This document shows positions 17,741 to 26,717 of a stretch of DNA of 64,000 nucleotides, in pieces. The stretch is from Pseudobacter sp. (lineage in GTDB: Bacteria > Bacteroidota > Bacteroidia > Chitinophagales > Chitinophagaceae), in NCBI GenBank assembly GCA_017849455.1, contig JAFIGX010000020.1:240245-304244 (forward strand), given 5' to 3'. The position numbers were made by a program, and so were the translations under genes. Numbering within the stretch: the first letter of the stretch is position 1; every line of letters starts with the position of its first letter. The notes below the pieces were generated by a model. That model ran no database searches. It was not told the DNA's origin and was given only the letters and a program-made list of their open reading frames with translations.

Positions 17741-18370
17741 ATGAAAAAGCTCAAAATAGTTTCCCTCCTGGTAGCCGGCGCATTGGCAGTAGCCATGTTC
17801 CCGCTGTCGGGTAAGGCACAGACCGGAACCGTGAAAATGAACCTGAATTATTCCATTGCCAGCCCGGTAGGCGACTTCAGGGATTTTATCAATAAAACTT
17901 CTTTTCGTGGATGGAATGCCAACGTATTGTACGGGATCAATGACAAAATATCCGTTGGCCTGGGAACGGGATACACCGATTTCTATCAGAAATATCCACG
18001 CGCGGTTTACAAGCTCTCATCAGGGAGCGACATCTCTGCCGTTGTAAGCAACTCGTTGCAAACGATACCGATACTGGCAACCGGTCAGTATAATTTCCTT
18101 CCTAACGCCAGCGTACAACCGTATGTGGGTGTGGGAGTGGGAGGTAACCTGATCTTCTACCGGCAGTTCCTGGGAGAATTTGGGGACAGCAAGACCAAAT
18201 TCGGTTTCGCTGCCAGGCCCGAAGCCGGCCTCTATATCCCTTTCCGTAAAAGCGGCCCGGCAGGCATTACCGTCAATGCAGCCTACAATTATATGCCATT
18301 CAACTATGGTGGAATTAAGAATCTCGACAGTTGGGGAGCTGGCATCGGTGTGAAATTCCCGCTGGATTAA
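17741..18370 (+). CDS. Outer-membrane beta-barrel protein
   Basis: Small barrel protein of 209 residues. A signal peptide (MKKLKIVSLLVAGALAVAMF...GKAQ) is followed by alternating amphipathic strands (VKMNLNYSIASPVGDF, ISVGLGTGYTDFYQKYP, NASVQPYVGVGVGGNLIFYR), and a last strand SWGAGIGVKFPLD. This matches OmpA/OmpW-sized eight-strand barrels of Bacteroidota. It probably shares a transcript with the DUF4136 lipoprotein and ends at a terminator 30 bp downstream. Specific role unknown. Confidence 0.8.
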   Translation: MKKLKIVSLLVAGALAVAMFPLSGKAQTGTVKMNLNYSIASPVGDFRDFINKTSFRGWNANVLYGINDKISVGLGTGYTDFYQKYPRAVYKLSSGSDISAVVSNSLQTIPILATGQYNFLPNASVQPYVGVGVGGNLIFYRQFLGEFGDSKTKFGFAARPEAGLYIPFRKSGPAGITVNAAYNYMPFNYGGIKNLDSWGAGIGVKFPLD

Positions 18371-18400
18371 AATGCTTATTACGCCTTGTATATATCAGAC

Positions 18401-18429
18401 GCCTGCAATTTTTATTGCGGGCTTTTTTT
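18401..18429 (+). terminator. Rho-independent terminator of the barrel gene
   Basis: GCCTGCAAT pairs with ATTGCGGGC (one G-T pair) around a TTTT loop, followed by seven T. Confidence 0.85.
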
Positions 18430-18435
18430 AGGGCG

Positions 18436-18455
18436 GGAGGTTAAAAGAGACCTCC
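18436..18455 (-). terminator. Possible terminator of yqgE
   Basis: GGAGGT/ACCTCC stem with an 8-base loop just past the stop of the YqgE gene on the minus strand. There is no long U run on that strand; low support. Confidence 0.4.
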
Positions 18456-18464
18456 TTTAATCCC

Positions 18465-19016
18465 TTAGTTCAATTGTGGATCAGTAGGAAAATTCGCCAT
18501 CATCTCGTAATCTCCTCCCAGGTGTTTCAGGGAATCCTTCCAAATGTCTTCGATCTTTTTGTGAAATACGAGTTTTCGGGTGGCCTGCGTCGTTAGCCAT
18601 GATTTTTCTTTCAGCTCATCATTGAGCTGGCCTGTGCCCCAGCCGGAGTACCCGATATAGAACCTGATCTTATTGGGATCGATCTCGCCATCGCGGAGAA
18701 GGCCGATGGCAGTCTCAAAATCACCTCCCCAGTAAATGCCGTCCATCACTTCGTAACTTCCGGGGATGAGTGATGGGTATTGATGGAGAAAATGAATGGT
18801 ATCCATCTGCACAGGGCCGCCATAATAAACAGGGATCTTCAATTCTTCGAGATCGCTCATCAGTTCATCCAAAGTATGGTTGTAGGATTTGTTGATCACA
18901 AAACCAAAACTGCCCTCTTCCTGGTGATCACAAAGAAATACCACTGTACGCATAAAATTGGGATCCTTCAGAAATGGCTCGGCTATGAGTAACGTACCTG
19001 GCCCTGGTGCTATCAT
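18465..19016 (-). CDS. YqgE/AlgH family protein
   Basis: Protein of 183 residues of the UPF0301 (YqgE/AlgH) family. Typical features: N-terminal PGTLLIAEPFLKDPNFMRTV, FLCDHQEEGSFGFVINK, GGPV near residue 72, and IRFYIGYSGWGTGQLNDELK. The length is normal for the family. Biochemical function is not established; AlgH has been linked to alginate regulation in Pseudomonas. The gene is divergent from the histidine kinase and shares a 230 bp AT-rich upstream region with it. No operon partner. Confidence 0.92.
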   Translation of the reverse strand: MIAPGPGTLLIAEPFLKDPNFMRTVVFLCDHQEEGSFGFVINKSYNHTLDELMSDLEELKIPVYYGGPVQMDTIHFLHQYPSLIPGSYEVMDGIYWGGDFETAIGLLRDGEIDPNKIRFYIGYSGWGTGQLNDELKEKSWLTTQATRKLVFHKKIEDIWKDSLKHLGGDYEMMANFPTDPQLN

Positions 19017-19133
19017 ATTTCTAAATTAAGACTTATATATTATTGACAAAATGTTAATTTAAAAGGCTGTATGGAGTTTGAGATTCTTCCTTTTGTAAAT
19101 CTTAGTTAAATCAAAAGCCCTTATATTAGCACA

Positions 19134-19165
19134 TTGAGGGTTTGTTAATCAGATCATTAATTTTG
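19134..19165 (+). promoter_or_regulatory. Promoter of the histidine kinase gene
   Basis: TTG at 19134-19136, 21 bp, then TAATTTTG at 19158-19165, an exact TAnnTTTG box. The start of transcription near 19171 rules out the in-frame TTG at 19170 as a useful start and favours ATG 19248. Confidence 0.55.
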
Positions 19166-19247
19166 TCGATTGGAAATTATCTGCCGGGAAAGACTGATCA
19201 GAACGACACTGCAGGGCATAGAAGCTATTGAGATCAGGAGGCAGGTA

Positions 19248-20627
19248 ATGGACGAAGCATTAAAACCATATCAATTGCAACTAAGGAAAATATTTCCTGT
19301 GATCATAGTGCTTATCAGTCTGTCGCTGATCGGAACTATCTATGTTCAGTACAACTGGCTGCTCACCATGGTAGGTGAGAAACAGCAGGAATTCAAAGAG
19401 AAAGTGACCAAGGGCATCGGAGAAGTAGGAAGCGCCCTGATGGAACAGAAGGGTACAGCGCTTTCCCTGAAAAATTTTCGCAACAAACAGGGCTTCAACT
19501 GGCCTTCCGAGCAATTCCGGCTCGACCCGATGCGGCTTCCCACCATCGCCCAGAAATTCACCGAGTTCGAGATACATGAAAAGCTCCAGAAGGCTTTCGA
19601 GAATAGGGGCCTTAAAGACATCAGGTTCGAGTTTGCCGTTACCTCCAATGTAAACCTGAGCCACTATGAACTGAAATCACCGAATTTCCTGAACTTCTGG
19701 GAAGATTCCGTCAACAATGTGCAGTTCGTTTACCTCTTTCAACCTGAAAGTGGCAGCGACCTGGAGAACCTCGTACCGGAGGAAGTGATGATGGTAGTGG
19801 TGCCCGATATCAAAAAACTGGTATTGAAAGAAATGCGCTGGATGATCGTCGGCGCTATTTTTTTCACCCTCATGATCATCAGCGCTTTTTATGTGACCGT
19901 CAACGCCCTCCTGCGTCAGAAAAAAATGAGTGAGATCAAGAATGATTTCATCAACAACATGACGCATGAGTTCAAAACGCCGCTGGCCACGATCTCCCTC
20001 GCCGTGGACGCGCTTCGTAATGATAAGGTGATCCAGGACCGCACCAAAATGGACTATTTCAGCGGCATCATCAAAGAGGAGAACAAACGGATGAACAAAC
20101 ATGTGGAGACCATTCTCCAGGCAGCCGTGATGGACAGGCAGGAACTCCAACTCAATAAACGGCCATTGCACGTGCATGAGCTTATCTCGGAAATGCTCGA
20201 CAACTATACGCTGCAGTTGCAGGATAAACAGGGCCATGCCGAATTACAACTGAATGCGCGGAAAGACTGTATCGAAGCCGATCCCGTTCATTTCAGGAAC
20301 CTGCTTTCCAACCTGATCGACAATGCCGTTAAATATTCCAACGATAACCTGCTCATCAAGATCACCACACATAGCACGAATAAGAACCTGGTGATCCGCA
20401 TCGATGATAATGGCATCGGTATGAGCAAGGAAACGGTGCGGCGCATCTTCGAAAAATTCTACCGGGCACATACGGGCAATCTCCACAATGTGAAAGGCTT
20501 CGGATTGGGACTGAGCTACGTAAAGACCATTGTGGATGCACATCATGGCAAGATCAAAGTGGAAAGCGTGCCTGGCAAAGGCTCTGCATTTACCCTTGAA
20601 TTCCCGTTGTTGAAGAAGACCGACTGA
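19248..20627 (+). CDS. Membrane sensor histidine kinase (orphan)
   Basis: Two-component sensor of 459 residues. Two membrane helices (VIIVLISLSLIGTIYVQYNW near 20 and MIVGAIFFTLMIISAFYVTV near 210) flank a periplasmic domain of about 165 residues with no recognised fold. The kinase core has the H box THEFKTPLATIS, N box NLIDNAVKYS, G1 DNGIGMS, F box IFEKFYRA and G2 GFGLGLSYVK. HAMP is absent or very short. No response regulator is adjacent, so the partner is elsewhere. The 3' end overlaps the convergent queA gene by 38 bp. Confidence 0.92.
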   Translation: MDEALKPYQLQLRKIFPVIIVLISLSLIGTIYVQYNWLLTMVGEKQQEFKEKVTKGIGEVGSALMEQKGTALSLKNFRNKQGFNWPSEQFRLDPMRLPTIAQKFTEFEIHEKLQKAFENRGLKDIRFEFAVTSNVNLSHYELKSPNFLNFWEDSVNNVQFVYLFQPESGSDLENLVPEEVMMVVVPDIKKLVLKEMRWMIVGAIFFTLMIISAFYVTVNALLRQKKMSEIKNDFINNMTHEFKTPLATISLAVDALRNDKVIQDRTKMDYFSGIIKEENKRMNKHVETILQAAVMDRQELQLNKRPLHVHELISEMLDNYTLQLQDKQGHAELQLNARKDCIEADPVHFRNLLSNLIDNAVKYSNDNLLIKITTHSTNKNLVIRIDDNGIGMSKETVRRIFEKFYRAHTGNLHNVKGFGLGLSYVKTIVDAHHGKIKVESVPGKGSAFTLEFPLLKKTD

Positions 20628-21843
20628 AGAGCAGACATCCATCCCCATAGCTCAGGAACCTGAAATCGTTCTTCAGCGCATAATCGTAGACCTTCTTCCA
20701 GTCTTCCCCCACAAAAGCAGCTACCAGTAATAATAAAGTGGATTGGGGCTGGTGAAAATTCGTGACCAGGGCCTTTGGTATGCGAACAGTATATCCGGGG
20801 GCGATCAGCAGTTGCGTTCTGGCGATCAGCCTGTTCAATCGATGTTCCTGCAGGTAATGCACCAATGATTCCAGTGATTTTCGATTATTGATCCCTGTTG
20901 GTAATTCATAGGCATCCCATTGCGAAACTACCAGCTCTTCCGGCGGCATTGCCGGATGGAGGATAGTCTTCACACCCAGCCAGTAAAGGCTTTCGATGGT
21001 GCGGAGACTGGTAGTGCCTACGGCAGTGATATGACCATCGAGGTGGTCGATCAGTTGTACGATGCTGCCGACCGCTACTTCGATGAACTCCACGTGCATA
21101 TTGTGTTCACCCATGCTATCGCTTTTCACCGGTTGAAAAGTTCCGGCGCCTACATGCAGTGTAACGAAATCTCTCCGGATGCCTTTTTCGTGCAACTGTT
21201 GAAAGACCTGTTCCGTGAAATGAAGTCCGGCCGTAGGCGCTGCGACCGACCCTTCTGTCCGGGCATAAATGGTTTGATAACGTTGCTGGTCAGCCGATTC
21301 AGCAGCGCGTTTGATATAAGGGGGCAAAGGCATCACACCTGCCAGGTGCAATACCTCTGCAAAGCTCAGTGATGGCTGGTCCCAGGAGAGACGGATGAGA
21401 AAACTATCTTTCTCCTTGCCGGTGAACCTGGCTTCGAGTACCAGTTCAGATCCATGCCATGTGATCTTCTTTTGCAATACCTGTCCGGCCTTCCACTTGG
21501 AAGCACCTCCTATGAGGCAGGTCCAGACCACCTCACCGGTCTGCTGCATGGCGGTAGTGATATCGGCATATTGGGAAGAAGGTTCAAGACAGAAAATTTC
21601 GATCATGCCCCCGGTGGGTTTCTGGAAGAGCAGCCTGGCTTCCACCACTTTGGTATTGTTGAATACCAGCAGTGACTGGGCAGGCAGGTATTGGTCGATA
21701 TGACGATAGATATCTTCCCGTATGGTTCCTTGTTCATAGATCAGCAGCCTGCTTGCATCCCGCTCAGCCAGTGGGTAGTGGGCTATACGCGACTCTGGGA
21801 GCTCATAGGTGAAATCATGAATGGAAATATTTTTCGGATGCAT
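20590..21843 (-). CDS. queA: S-adenosylmethionine:tRNA ribosyltransferase-isomerase
   Basis: Converts preQ1 in tRNA to epoxyqueuosine using the ribosyl group of S-adenosylmethionine. Seen: opening DFTYELPESRIAHYPLAERD, FNNTKVVEARL, YQTIYARTEGSVAAPTAGLH, the HVGAGTFQPVK block and a C-terminal TNFHQPQSTLLLLVAAF. The length, 417 residues, is somewhat above the usual 340-350, with extra sequence around residues 85-150. The start is ATG 21843; a TTG two codons upstream is less likely. The 3' end overlaps the histidine kinase by 38 bp. Assignment is certain. Confidence 0.95.
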   Translation of the reverse strand: MHPKNISIHDFTYELPESRIAHYPLAERDASRLLIYEQGTIREDIYRHIDQYLPAQSLLVFNNTKVVEARLLFQKPTGGMIEIFCLEPSSQYADITTAMQQTGEVVWTCLIGGASKWKAGQVLQKKITWHGSELVLEARFTGKEKDSFLIRLSWDQPSLSFAEVLHLAGVMPLPPYIKRAAESADQQRYQTIYARTEGSVAAPTAGLHFTEQVFQQLHEKGIRRDFVTLHVGAGTFQPVKSDSMGEHNMHVEFIEVAVGSIVQLIDHLDGHITAVGTTSLRTIESLYWLGVKTILHPAMPPEELVVSQWDAYELPTGINNRKSLESLVHYLQEHRLNRLIARTQLLIAPGYTVRIPKALVTNFHQPQSTLLLLVAAFVGEDWKKVYDYALKNDFRFLSYGDGCLLFSRSSSTTGIQG

Positions 21844-21859
21844 GCGCAAATGTACAGTA

Positions 21860-21963
21860 ATGAGGTCGGAGGTATGAGGTCGGAAGTATGAGGTCCTTCT
21901 TTTTTCAAGCTCTCCAAAAATTTGAGGGCCGCTGACCTCCGGCTTCTGACTTCATCTCCTCAT
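21860..21963. repeat. Heptad inverted-repeat element (ATGAGGT / CGGAGGT words)
   Basis: Left arm at 21860-21894: ATGAGGT, CGGAGGT, ATGAGGT, CGGAAGT, ATGAGGT. Right arm at 21932-21963 holds related words in opposite orientation (CTGACCT, CCGGCTT, CTGACTT, CATCTCC, TCAT). The right arm overlaps the last codons and stop of the DUF3052 gene. The same vocabulary recurs at 37526-37607. It lies between the DUF3052 and queA genes, both on the minus strand. Confidence 0.75.
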
Positions 21964-22362
21964 TTTCGGCACTACGAGTTTGAGGCCGCTCCAGATCTCG
22001 CTTACGGCGCAGACCTTGATATCCACCAGGTCATTCTTCAGTGCATAGTTACGGATCATATCTTCCGTAAGGTCGGTAGGGATGCCGGCTGATTTTTTAT
22101 ACCAACTGACCCAGATAACGAGCTGCGGGTTGGATTTGCATAGTGGTTTGAGCGACTGAATAGCTTTCTCGAAGACCTTGTTGGAAGTAGCGAACAGATG
22201 AACAAGATCGGGCAAGTCCTTTTTCCCGGCGATCTGGGAACTGATATCGTGCCCCAGTAGTTCAGGATAGTTCTCCGGGGCATTGATCAACTGTACTTTG
22301 GTATGAGGGGCGATGCCCAGCTTCTTGATCAGGGGCGTTCCTGAATAACCTGCTGTTGCCAT
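21952..22362 (-). CDS. DUF3052 family protein
   Basis: Protein of 136 residues of DUF3052. Typical blocks are MATAGYSGTPLIKKLGI at the start, PDLVHLFAT near residue 65, LVIWVSWYKKSAGIPTDLTE near 95, and LVDIKVCAVSEIWSGLKLVV at the end. I chose ATG 22362, which gives the usual start; the frame is open ten codons further. Function unknown. The last residues KMRR and the stop are encoded by the right arm of a heptad repeat element. Divergent from mraZ. Confidence 0.88.
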   Translation of the reverse strand: MATAGYSGTPLIKKLGIAPHTKVQLINAPENYPELLGHDISSQIAGKKDLPDLVHLFATSNKVFEKAIQSLKPLCKSNPQLVIWVSWYKKSAGIPTDLTEDMIRNYALKNDLVDIKVCAVSEIWSGLKLVVPKMRR

Positions 22363-22563
22363 AGCGATGATATTGATGCTCCAATTTCGCACTCTTTCAG
22401 TGAATTGTACAGACTATGCACATCAATACACAGGAATCCACATGAAATTCACATGCGAAACCGGTTTTTTTCACAGAAAAGTCATTGTAATCCTTGCCCG
22501 TACTAATTAACAGGGACAGAAAGAGTTGTGGAAAAATTAAATTTTCCAAATTTCTCCCGGAAA

Positions 22564-22587
22564 GTGGGAAAAAGTGTTATTTTGTGG
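22564..22587 (+). promoter_or_regulatory. Predicted MraZ operator: three GTGG-type repeats at 10-bp spacing
   Basis: GTGGGAAAAA, GTGTTATTTT and GTGGTAATAA begin at 22564, 22574 and 22584, a strict 10-bp phase, 35-58 bp before the mraZ start. MraZ of E. coli is known to bind three TGGGN direct repeats with 5-nt spacers upstream of its own gene, the same layout. This predicts autoregulation of the dcw cluster; binding is inferred. Confidence 0.65.
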
Positions 22588-22621
22588 TAATAATTAGGAA
22601 TATAGGTACTAATCGCTGTAA

Positions 22622-23104
22622 ATGATTGAATTTCTGGGTGAATATGAAGCTACGGTTGACTCCAAAGGTCGATTCCTTCTCCCGGCTGGCTTTAAAAAGC
22701 AGTTGCCGGAAGAGGCCGGTACCCAGTTTGTGATCAACCGGGGCTTTGAAAAATGCCTTACCCTGTATCCCATGCAAAGCTGGAAACCTATATTTTCTGA
22801 GATCAGCAAATTGAATGATTTTGACCCTAAGGTACGTGAATTCAGGCGACATTTTCTGAATGGCGCCACGCAGTTGGAAATGGATACCGCGGGTCGCCTG
22901 CTGGTGCCACCGAATCTGAAAGAATATGCGGGGTTCGACAAAGACATTGTTCTGGTGGCCGCTATCAATAAAATTGAGATCTGGGATAAAGTTAAGTACC
23001 AACAGCTCTTTGAATCTTTTTCACCGGAAGCATTCAGCCACCTGGCAGAGCAGGTGATGACCGTGGCTAAAAAAGAATCGGCAGAAACAAAAACCGGTAA
23101 CTGA
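22622..23104 (+). CDS. mraZ: Transcriptional regulator MraZ
   Basis: First gene of the dcw cluster, 160 residues. Two SpoVT-AbrB-like swapped-hairpin domains are visible: FLGEYEATVDSKGRFLLPAG at the start and LEMDTAGRLLVPPNL near residue 85, both with the DxxGR signature used in DNA binding. In other bacteria it forms a ring and represses the dcw promoter. The predicted operator 35 bp upstream agrees with that. rsmH follows after 14 bp. Confidence 0.95.
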   Translation: MIEFLGEYEATVDSKGRFLLPAGFKKQLPEEAGTQFVINRGFEKCLTLYPMQSWKPIFSEISKLNDFDPKVREFRRHFLNGATQLEMDTAGRLLVPPNLKEYAGFDKDIVLVAAINKIEIWDKVKYQQLFESFSPEAFSHLAEQVMTVAKKESAETKTGN

Positions 23105-23118
23105 GTAACAGGCAAGTG

Positions 23119-24039
23119 ATGAGTGACAACTCTCCATATCACGTACCGGTCTTACTGCAGGAAACACTGGACGGATTGAAGGTCCAACCCAACGGCATAT
23201 ATGTGGATTGCACGTTCGGAGGAGGTGGCCATTCCCGCGCCATCCTGCAGCAACTGGGCCCTGAAGGCCGTTTATTCGCCTTCGACCAGGATGCAGATGC
23301 CAGAGAGAATTTGCCCAACGATGAGCGGATCACTTTCGTGCCTCACAATTTCCGCCATCTGCAACGGTTCATGCGCCTGCACCATTGCAACCAGGTAGAT
23401 GGCGTGCTCGCCGATCTTGGCGTCAGCAGCCACCAGTTCGATGAAGCTGAACGCGGCTTTTCCACCCGCTTCGATGGAGATATGGATATGCGGATGGACA
23501 AACGCCAGGCGCTCACGGCATTCGAGGTGGTCAATACCTACACCGAACAACGGTTGCACAAATTATTTGAACTGTATGGAGAAGTGACCAATGCCAAAAC
23601 GCTGGCCAGAACTATTGTCCAGGCGCGCTCTTCACTCTCGCTCAGGACCATCGCCAATTTCAAACAGGCTGTAAATGCTGTAGTGAAAGGGAATCCCAAC
23701 AAATACTTTGCCCAGGTATTCCAGGCGTTGCGCATTGAAGTGAACGATGAATTGGGAGCGTTGAAAGAAATGCTGCAACAAATTCCTTCTCTACTGAAAC
23801 CAGGTGGCCGCGTGGCCATCATCACGTTTCATTCACTGGAAGACAGAATCGTAAAAAATTTTTTCCGGAAAGGTAGTTTCGAAGAAACGGAATCAGCAGA
23901 TCCATTCGGGCAAACGAGTGCTGATGCCTCCTTGCTGCAGGTGATCACTAAAAAACCGGTTACGCCATCACCCGAAGAGCTGAAACGCAATCCGCGGTCG
24001 CGGAGCGCAAAACTGAGAGTGGCGGAGAGAATCGGCTAA
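23119..24039 (+). CDS. rsmH: 16S rRNA (cytosine(1402)-N4)-methyltransferase
   Basis: S-adenosylmethionine-dependent methylation of 16S rRNA C1402. Seen: YHVPVLLQETLDGL, motif I YVDCTFGGGGHSRAIL, VDGVLADLGVSSHQFDEAERGFS, and C-terminal RVAIITFHSLEDRIVKNFF with NPRSRSAKLRVAE. 306 residues, normal for the family. The ATG at 23119 is preferred over the adjoining GTG at 23116. Second gene of the dcw cluster. Confidence 0.96.
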   Translation: MSDNSPYHVPVLLQETLDGLKVQPNGIYVDCTFGGGGHSRAILQQLGPEGRLFAFDQDADARENLPNDERITFVPHNFRHLQRFMRLHHCNQVDGVLADLGVSSHQFDEAERGFSTRFDGDMDMRMDKRQALTAFEVVNTYTEQRLHKLFELYGEVTNAKTLARTIVQARSSLSLRTIANFKQAVNAVVKGNPNKYFAQVFQALRIEVNDELGALKEMLQQIPSLLKPGGRVAIITFHSLEDRIVKNFFRKGSFEETESADPFGQTSADASLLQVITKKPVTPSPEELKRNPRSRSAKLRVAERIG

Positions 24040-24130
24040 GATGGAAAGAAGATGTAGTAGATATAGGGGAGAACGGCCGGGAAAGTTGAATGTGGTTGAT
24101 CATTCATGAAGTTTCAATAACGGTTCACGT

Positions 24131-24481
24131 ATGAGCAATATTGAAAAAGATAAGGAAGAAAAAGAAGCTAGAGAAGCCAGGCGGGAATGGCGAAGGATAT
24201 TCAGCTACCGCTGGATCGTGAAGAATATCCCATTCTTCTTATTCCTGTCTGTTCTCGCCGTGATCTATATCTATAATGGCCATTATGCCGATAAAACGAT
24301 CCGGGAGGTCAATAAAGTGAGCAAGGAACTGAAGGAATTGCATTACGAGTACAAAACGCTGAAAAGTGAAGTGATGTTCCGCAGCAAGCAAAGTGAACTG
24401 GCCAAAGCAGTGGAACCATTTGGACTGAAAGAATTGGTGACGCCGCCCATCGTGCTGCAGGATTCGGTCACGAACAAATAG
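24131..24481 (+). CDS. ftsL: FtsL-like cell division protein
   Basis: Small bitopic protein of 116 residues. A charged cytoplasmic N terminus is followed by one membrane helix (IPFFLFLSVLAVIYIYNGHY, about 35-55) and a periplasmic coiled coil (IREVNKVSKELKELHYEYK). This is the FtsL layout and the gene sits in the ftsL position between rsmH and ftsI. It should join the FtsQ-FtsB-FtsL complex. Sequence identity of FtsL proteins is low, so position is the main support. A hairpin repeat begins at its stop codon. Confidence 0.85.
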   Translation: MSNIEKDKEEKEAREARREWRRIFSYRWIVKNIPFFLFLSVLAVIYIYNGHYADKTIREVNKVSKELKELHYEYKTLKSEVMFRSKQSELAKAVEPFGLKELVTPPIVLQDSVTNK

Positions 24482-24568
24482 TTTACAAGTTAACTGGTTG
24501 AAAAGTTAACAAGGTTTTTGGGATTCAGGAATTCCTTGTCAACCGATCAACTTGTTGACCAATCAACC
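24481..24568. repeat. Octad inverted-repeat element (GTTAACAA words) between ftsL and ftsI
   Basis: Left arm, four octamers at 24481-24512: GTTTACAA, GTTAACTG, GTTGAAAA, GTTAACAA, then GG. Right arm at 24536-24567: TTGTCAAC, CGATCAAC, TTGTTGAC, CAATCAAC. Left and inverted right match at about 23 of 34 positions, loop 19 bases. The left arm starts on the ftsL stop codon and the right arm ends 8 bp before the ftsI start. Confidence 0.8.
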
Positions 24569-24575
24569 AAAATAG

Positions 24576-26714
24576 TTGGAAGTTAAACGCGACATATTAT
24601 GGAGAGTGTACCTGTGCTTCCTCGGCATAGTGTTGTTCAGCATCCTTATCCTTGGAAGAGCGATCTATATCCAGCAATTCCAGGGAAGTCACTGGATCGC
24701 CGAAGCTAAAGAACAACAGCAACGCTTCGTGGAAACAGATGCGGAGCGGGGTACCATCTACAGTGAGGATGGCAGCATGCTGAGCACTTCCATTCCGTTC
24801 TTTGATATCTATATAGATTTTGCCGCAGAAGGACTGCGTGAAAAAAATGGCAGGCGTTTCAAAGAGAACTTGGATTCCCTCTCGATCCGCCTGGCCGGCC
24901 TGTTCAAAGACCAGCCGGCAGCCGAATACCGGGCCACGCTCCAGCAGGGCTATAAAAGGAAGGACCGCTATTTCCTGTTGAAGAAGAATATTTCTTTCGA
25001 ACAGTATAAAGCGCTCCGCGTGATGCCGCTCATCCGCCAGGGAAAAGACAAGAGCGGGTTCATCGCAGAAGTGAAGGATAAAAGACGCAATCCTTTCGGA
25101 ATGCTGGCCAACAGGACCATCGGCCTCTCGCGCGAATATGTCGATACCGATGGTAAGATGAAGAATACAAATGTGGGGCTGGAGAAAACCTACGATACCC
25201 TGCTGAAAGGAGAGACCGGTAAAAAGCTGATGCGGAAAGTAGCGGCAGGCGTATTCGTTCCTGTTGATGGATCTGAAATAGAACCGCAGAACGGGAAGGA
25301 CATCGTGACAACGCTCGACGTGAATATCCAGGATATTGCCGAGAACGCCTTGCTGAAAGTGATGACCGAAAATGAATGCACCTCCGGAACGTGTATTGTG
25401 ATGGAAGTAAAAACAGGGAAGATCAAAGCCATTGCCAACCTGGGCAGGAGTACCGATGGCGGCTACTGGGAAGACCTGAACTACGCCATCCGCGCTTCCG
25501 AGCCGGGCTCCACCTTCAAACTGGCTACCATGCTGGCTTTGCTGGAAGACAAGTACATCACGCTGAACAGCCGGCTGAATCTTGAAAATGGTGTTTGGAA
25601 ATACAGTACGCGCACCGTTTACGATGCGGAAGAGCATCCGGCCAATGATGTAACGGTGAAGCAGGCTTTCGAATATAGTTCCAACGTAGGGATGGCGAAA
25701 CTGGTCACCTCTTATTACACGAAGAACCCGCTGCAGTTCGTGAACCACCTGAGGAAACTGCGCTTCGACCAGTATTCCGGGATCGATCTGCTGGGCGAAA
25801 CAACACCCATCGTGAAAACGCCGAAGTCGAAGACCTGGAGCGCCACCACCTTGCCCTGGATGAGTTTTGGATACGAAGTGCTGGTAAGTCCGCTCCAATC
25901 GCTGATGGTTTACAATGCCATCGCCAACGGAGGAAAGATGATGAAACCTTACCTCGTGAATGAAGTGAAGGAAAACGGGTTGGTGGTGAAACAAAATCAG
26001 CCACAGGTATTGGAAGAAGCGATCTGCAGCCAGGAAACACTGAAACTTTTGCAGGATTGTCTCGAAGGTGTTTGTAAGAATGAAGGAGGAACGGGACGAA
26101 AACTCTTTAAAGGTACGCTCTACCCGGTGGCGGGTAAAACCGGAACATCGCAGGTGGCCAATGGGAACCGCGGGTATGTCGACAATATCCACCAGTCGTC
26201 ATTCGCCGGATATTTCCCGGCCAATAACCCGCAGTACAGTTGCATCGTGGTGATCATCAACAAACCCAATGCACACAAATATTATGGTGCTGCTGTGGCA
26301 GGGCCTGTATTCAAAGAGATTTCCGACAAACTGTACGCACTGAATGCAGATAAGGACCAGTCGAACCCCGTGACACTTCCAAAGAAAGACAGCACCAACT
26401 ATTTCTATACAGGAGCTACGGACGATATGAGAACAGTGATGGAAGGATTGCAGTGGAAATTCAGGGATTCCGTCAAGACCGCTCCCTGGACGCGGCTCTA
26501 TGCAGCCAATTATGAACCCGTACTGAATGGGTTGACAGTACCGAAAAAGAATATGCCCGACGTACGGGGCATGGGATTGAAAGATGCCTTGTACCTGCTG
26601 GAGAATATGAAATTGAAAGTGGTTGCGAAAGGCAGGGGTAAGATAAGAACACAGAGCCTGGACCCCGGAACAACGATCTCCGGCGACCAGGTGGTAACAA
26701 TAGAATTGAATTAA
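24576..26714 (+). CDS. ftsI: Penicillin-binding protein, FtsI type, with C-terminal PASTA domain
   Basis: Division transpeptidase that cross-links septal peptidoglycan, 712 residues. One membrane anchor (about 8-30), a dimerisation domain with DAERGTIYSEDGSMLS, and the transpeptidase domain with STFK (Ser about 312), SSN (about 367) and KTGT (about 519). A single PASTA domain ends the protein (MPDVRGMGLKDALYLLENMK). The start is TTG 24576, giving MEVKRDILWRVY; no ATG fits before the membrane helix. The open PASTA tail is usual in Bacteroidota. murE starts 3 bp after its stop. Confidence 0.95.
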   Translation: MEVKRDILWRVYLCFLGIVLFSILILGRAIYIQQFQGSHWIAEAKEQQQRFVETDAERGTIYSEDGSMLSTSIPFFDIYIDFAAEGLREKNGRRFKENLDSLSIRLAGLFKDQPAAEYRATLQQGYKRKDRYFLLKKNISFEQYKALRVMPLIRQGKDKSGFIAEVKDKRRNPFGMLANRTIGLSREYVDTDGKMKNTNVGLEKTYDTLLKGETGKKLMRKVAAGVFVPVDGSEIEPQNGKDIVTTLDVNIQDIAENALLKVMTENECTSGTCIVMEVKTGKIKAIANLGRSTDGGYWEDLNYAIRASEPGSTFKLATMLALLEDKYITLNSRLNLENGVWKYSTRTVYDAEEHPANDVTVKQAFEYSSNVGMAKLVTSYYTKNPLQFVNHLRKLRFDQYSGIDLLGETTPIVKTPKSKTWSATTLPWMSFGYEVLVSPLQSLMVYNAIANGGKMMKPYLVNEVKENGLVVKQNQPQVLEEAICSQETLKLLQDCLEGVCKNEGGTGRKLFKGTLYPVAGKTGTSQVANGNRGYVDNIHQSSFAGYFPANNPQYSCIVVIINKPNAHKYYGAAVAGPVFKEISDKLYALNADKDQSNPVTLPKKDSTNYFYTGATDDMRTVMEGLQWKFRDSVKTAPWTRLYAANYEPVLNGLTVPKKNMPDVRGMGLKDALYLLENMKLKVVAKGRGKIRTQSLDPGTTISGDQVVTIELN

Positions 26715-26717
26715 ATA

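Noticed and set aside
24597..26192. 531-codon open frame antisense to ftsI
   Set aside because: A shadow of ftsI; rich in His, Phe and Arg with no recognisable domain.
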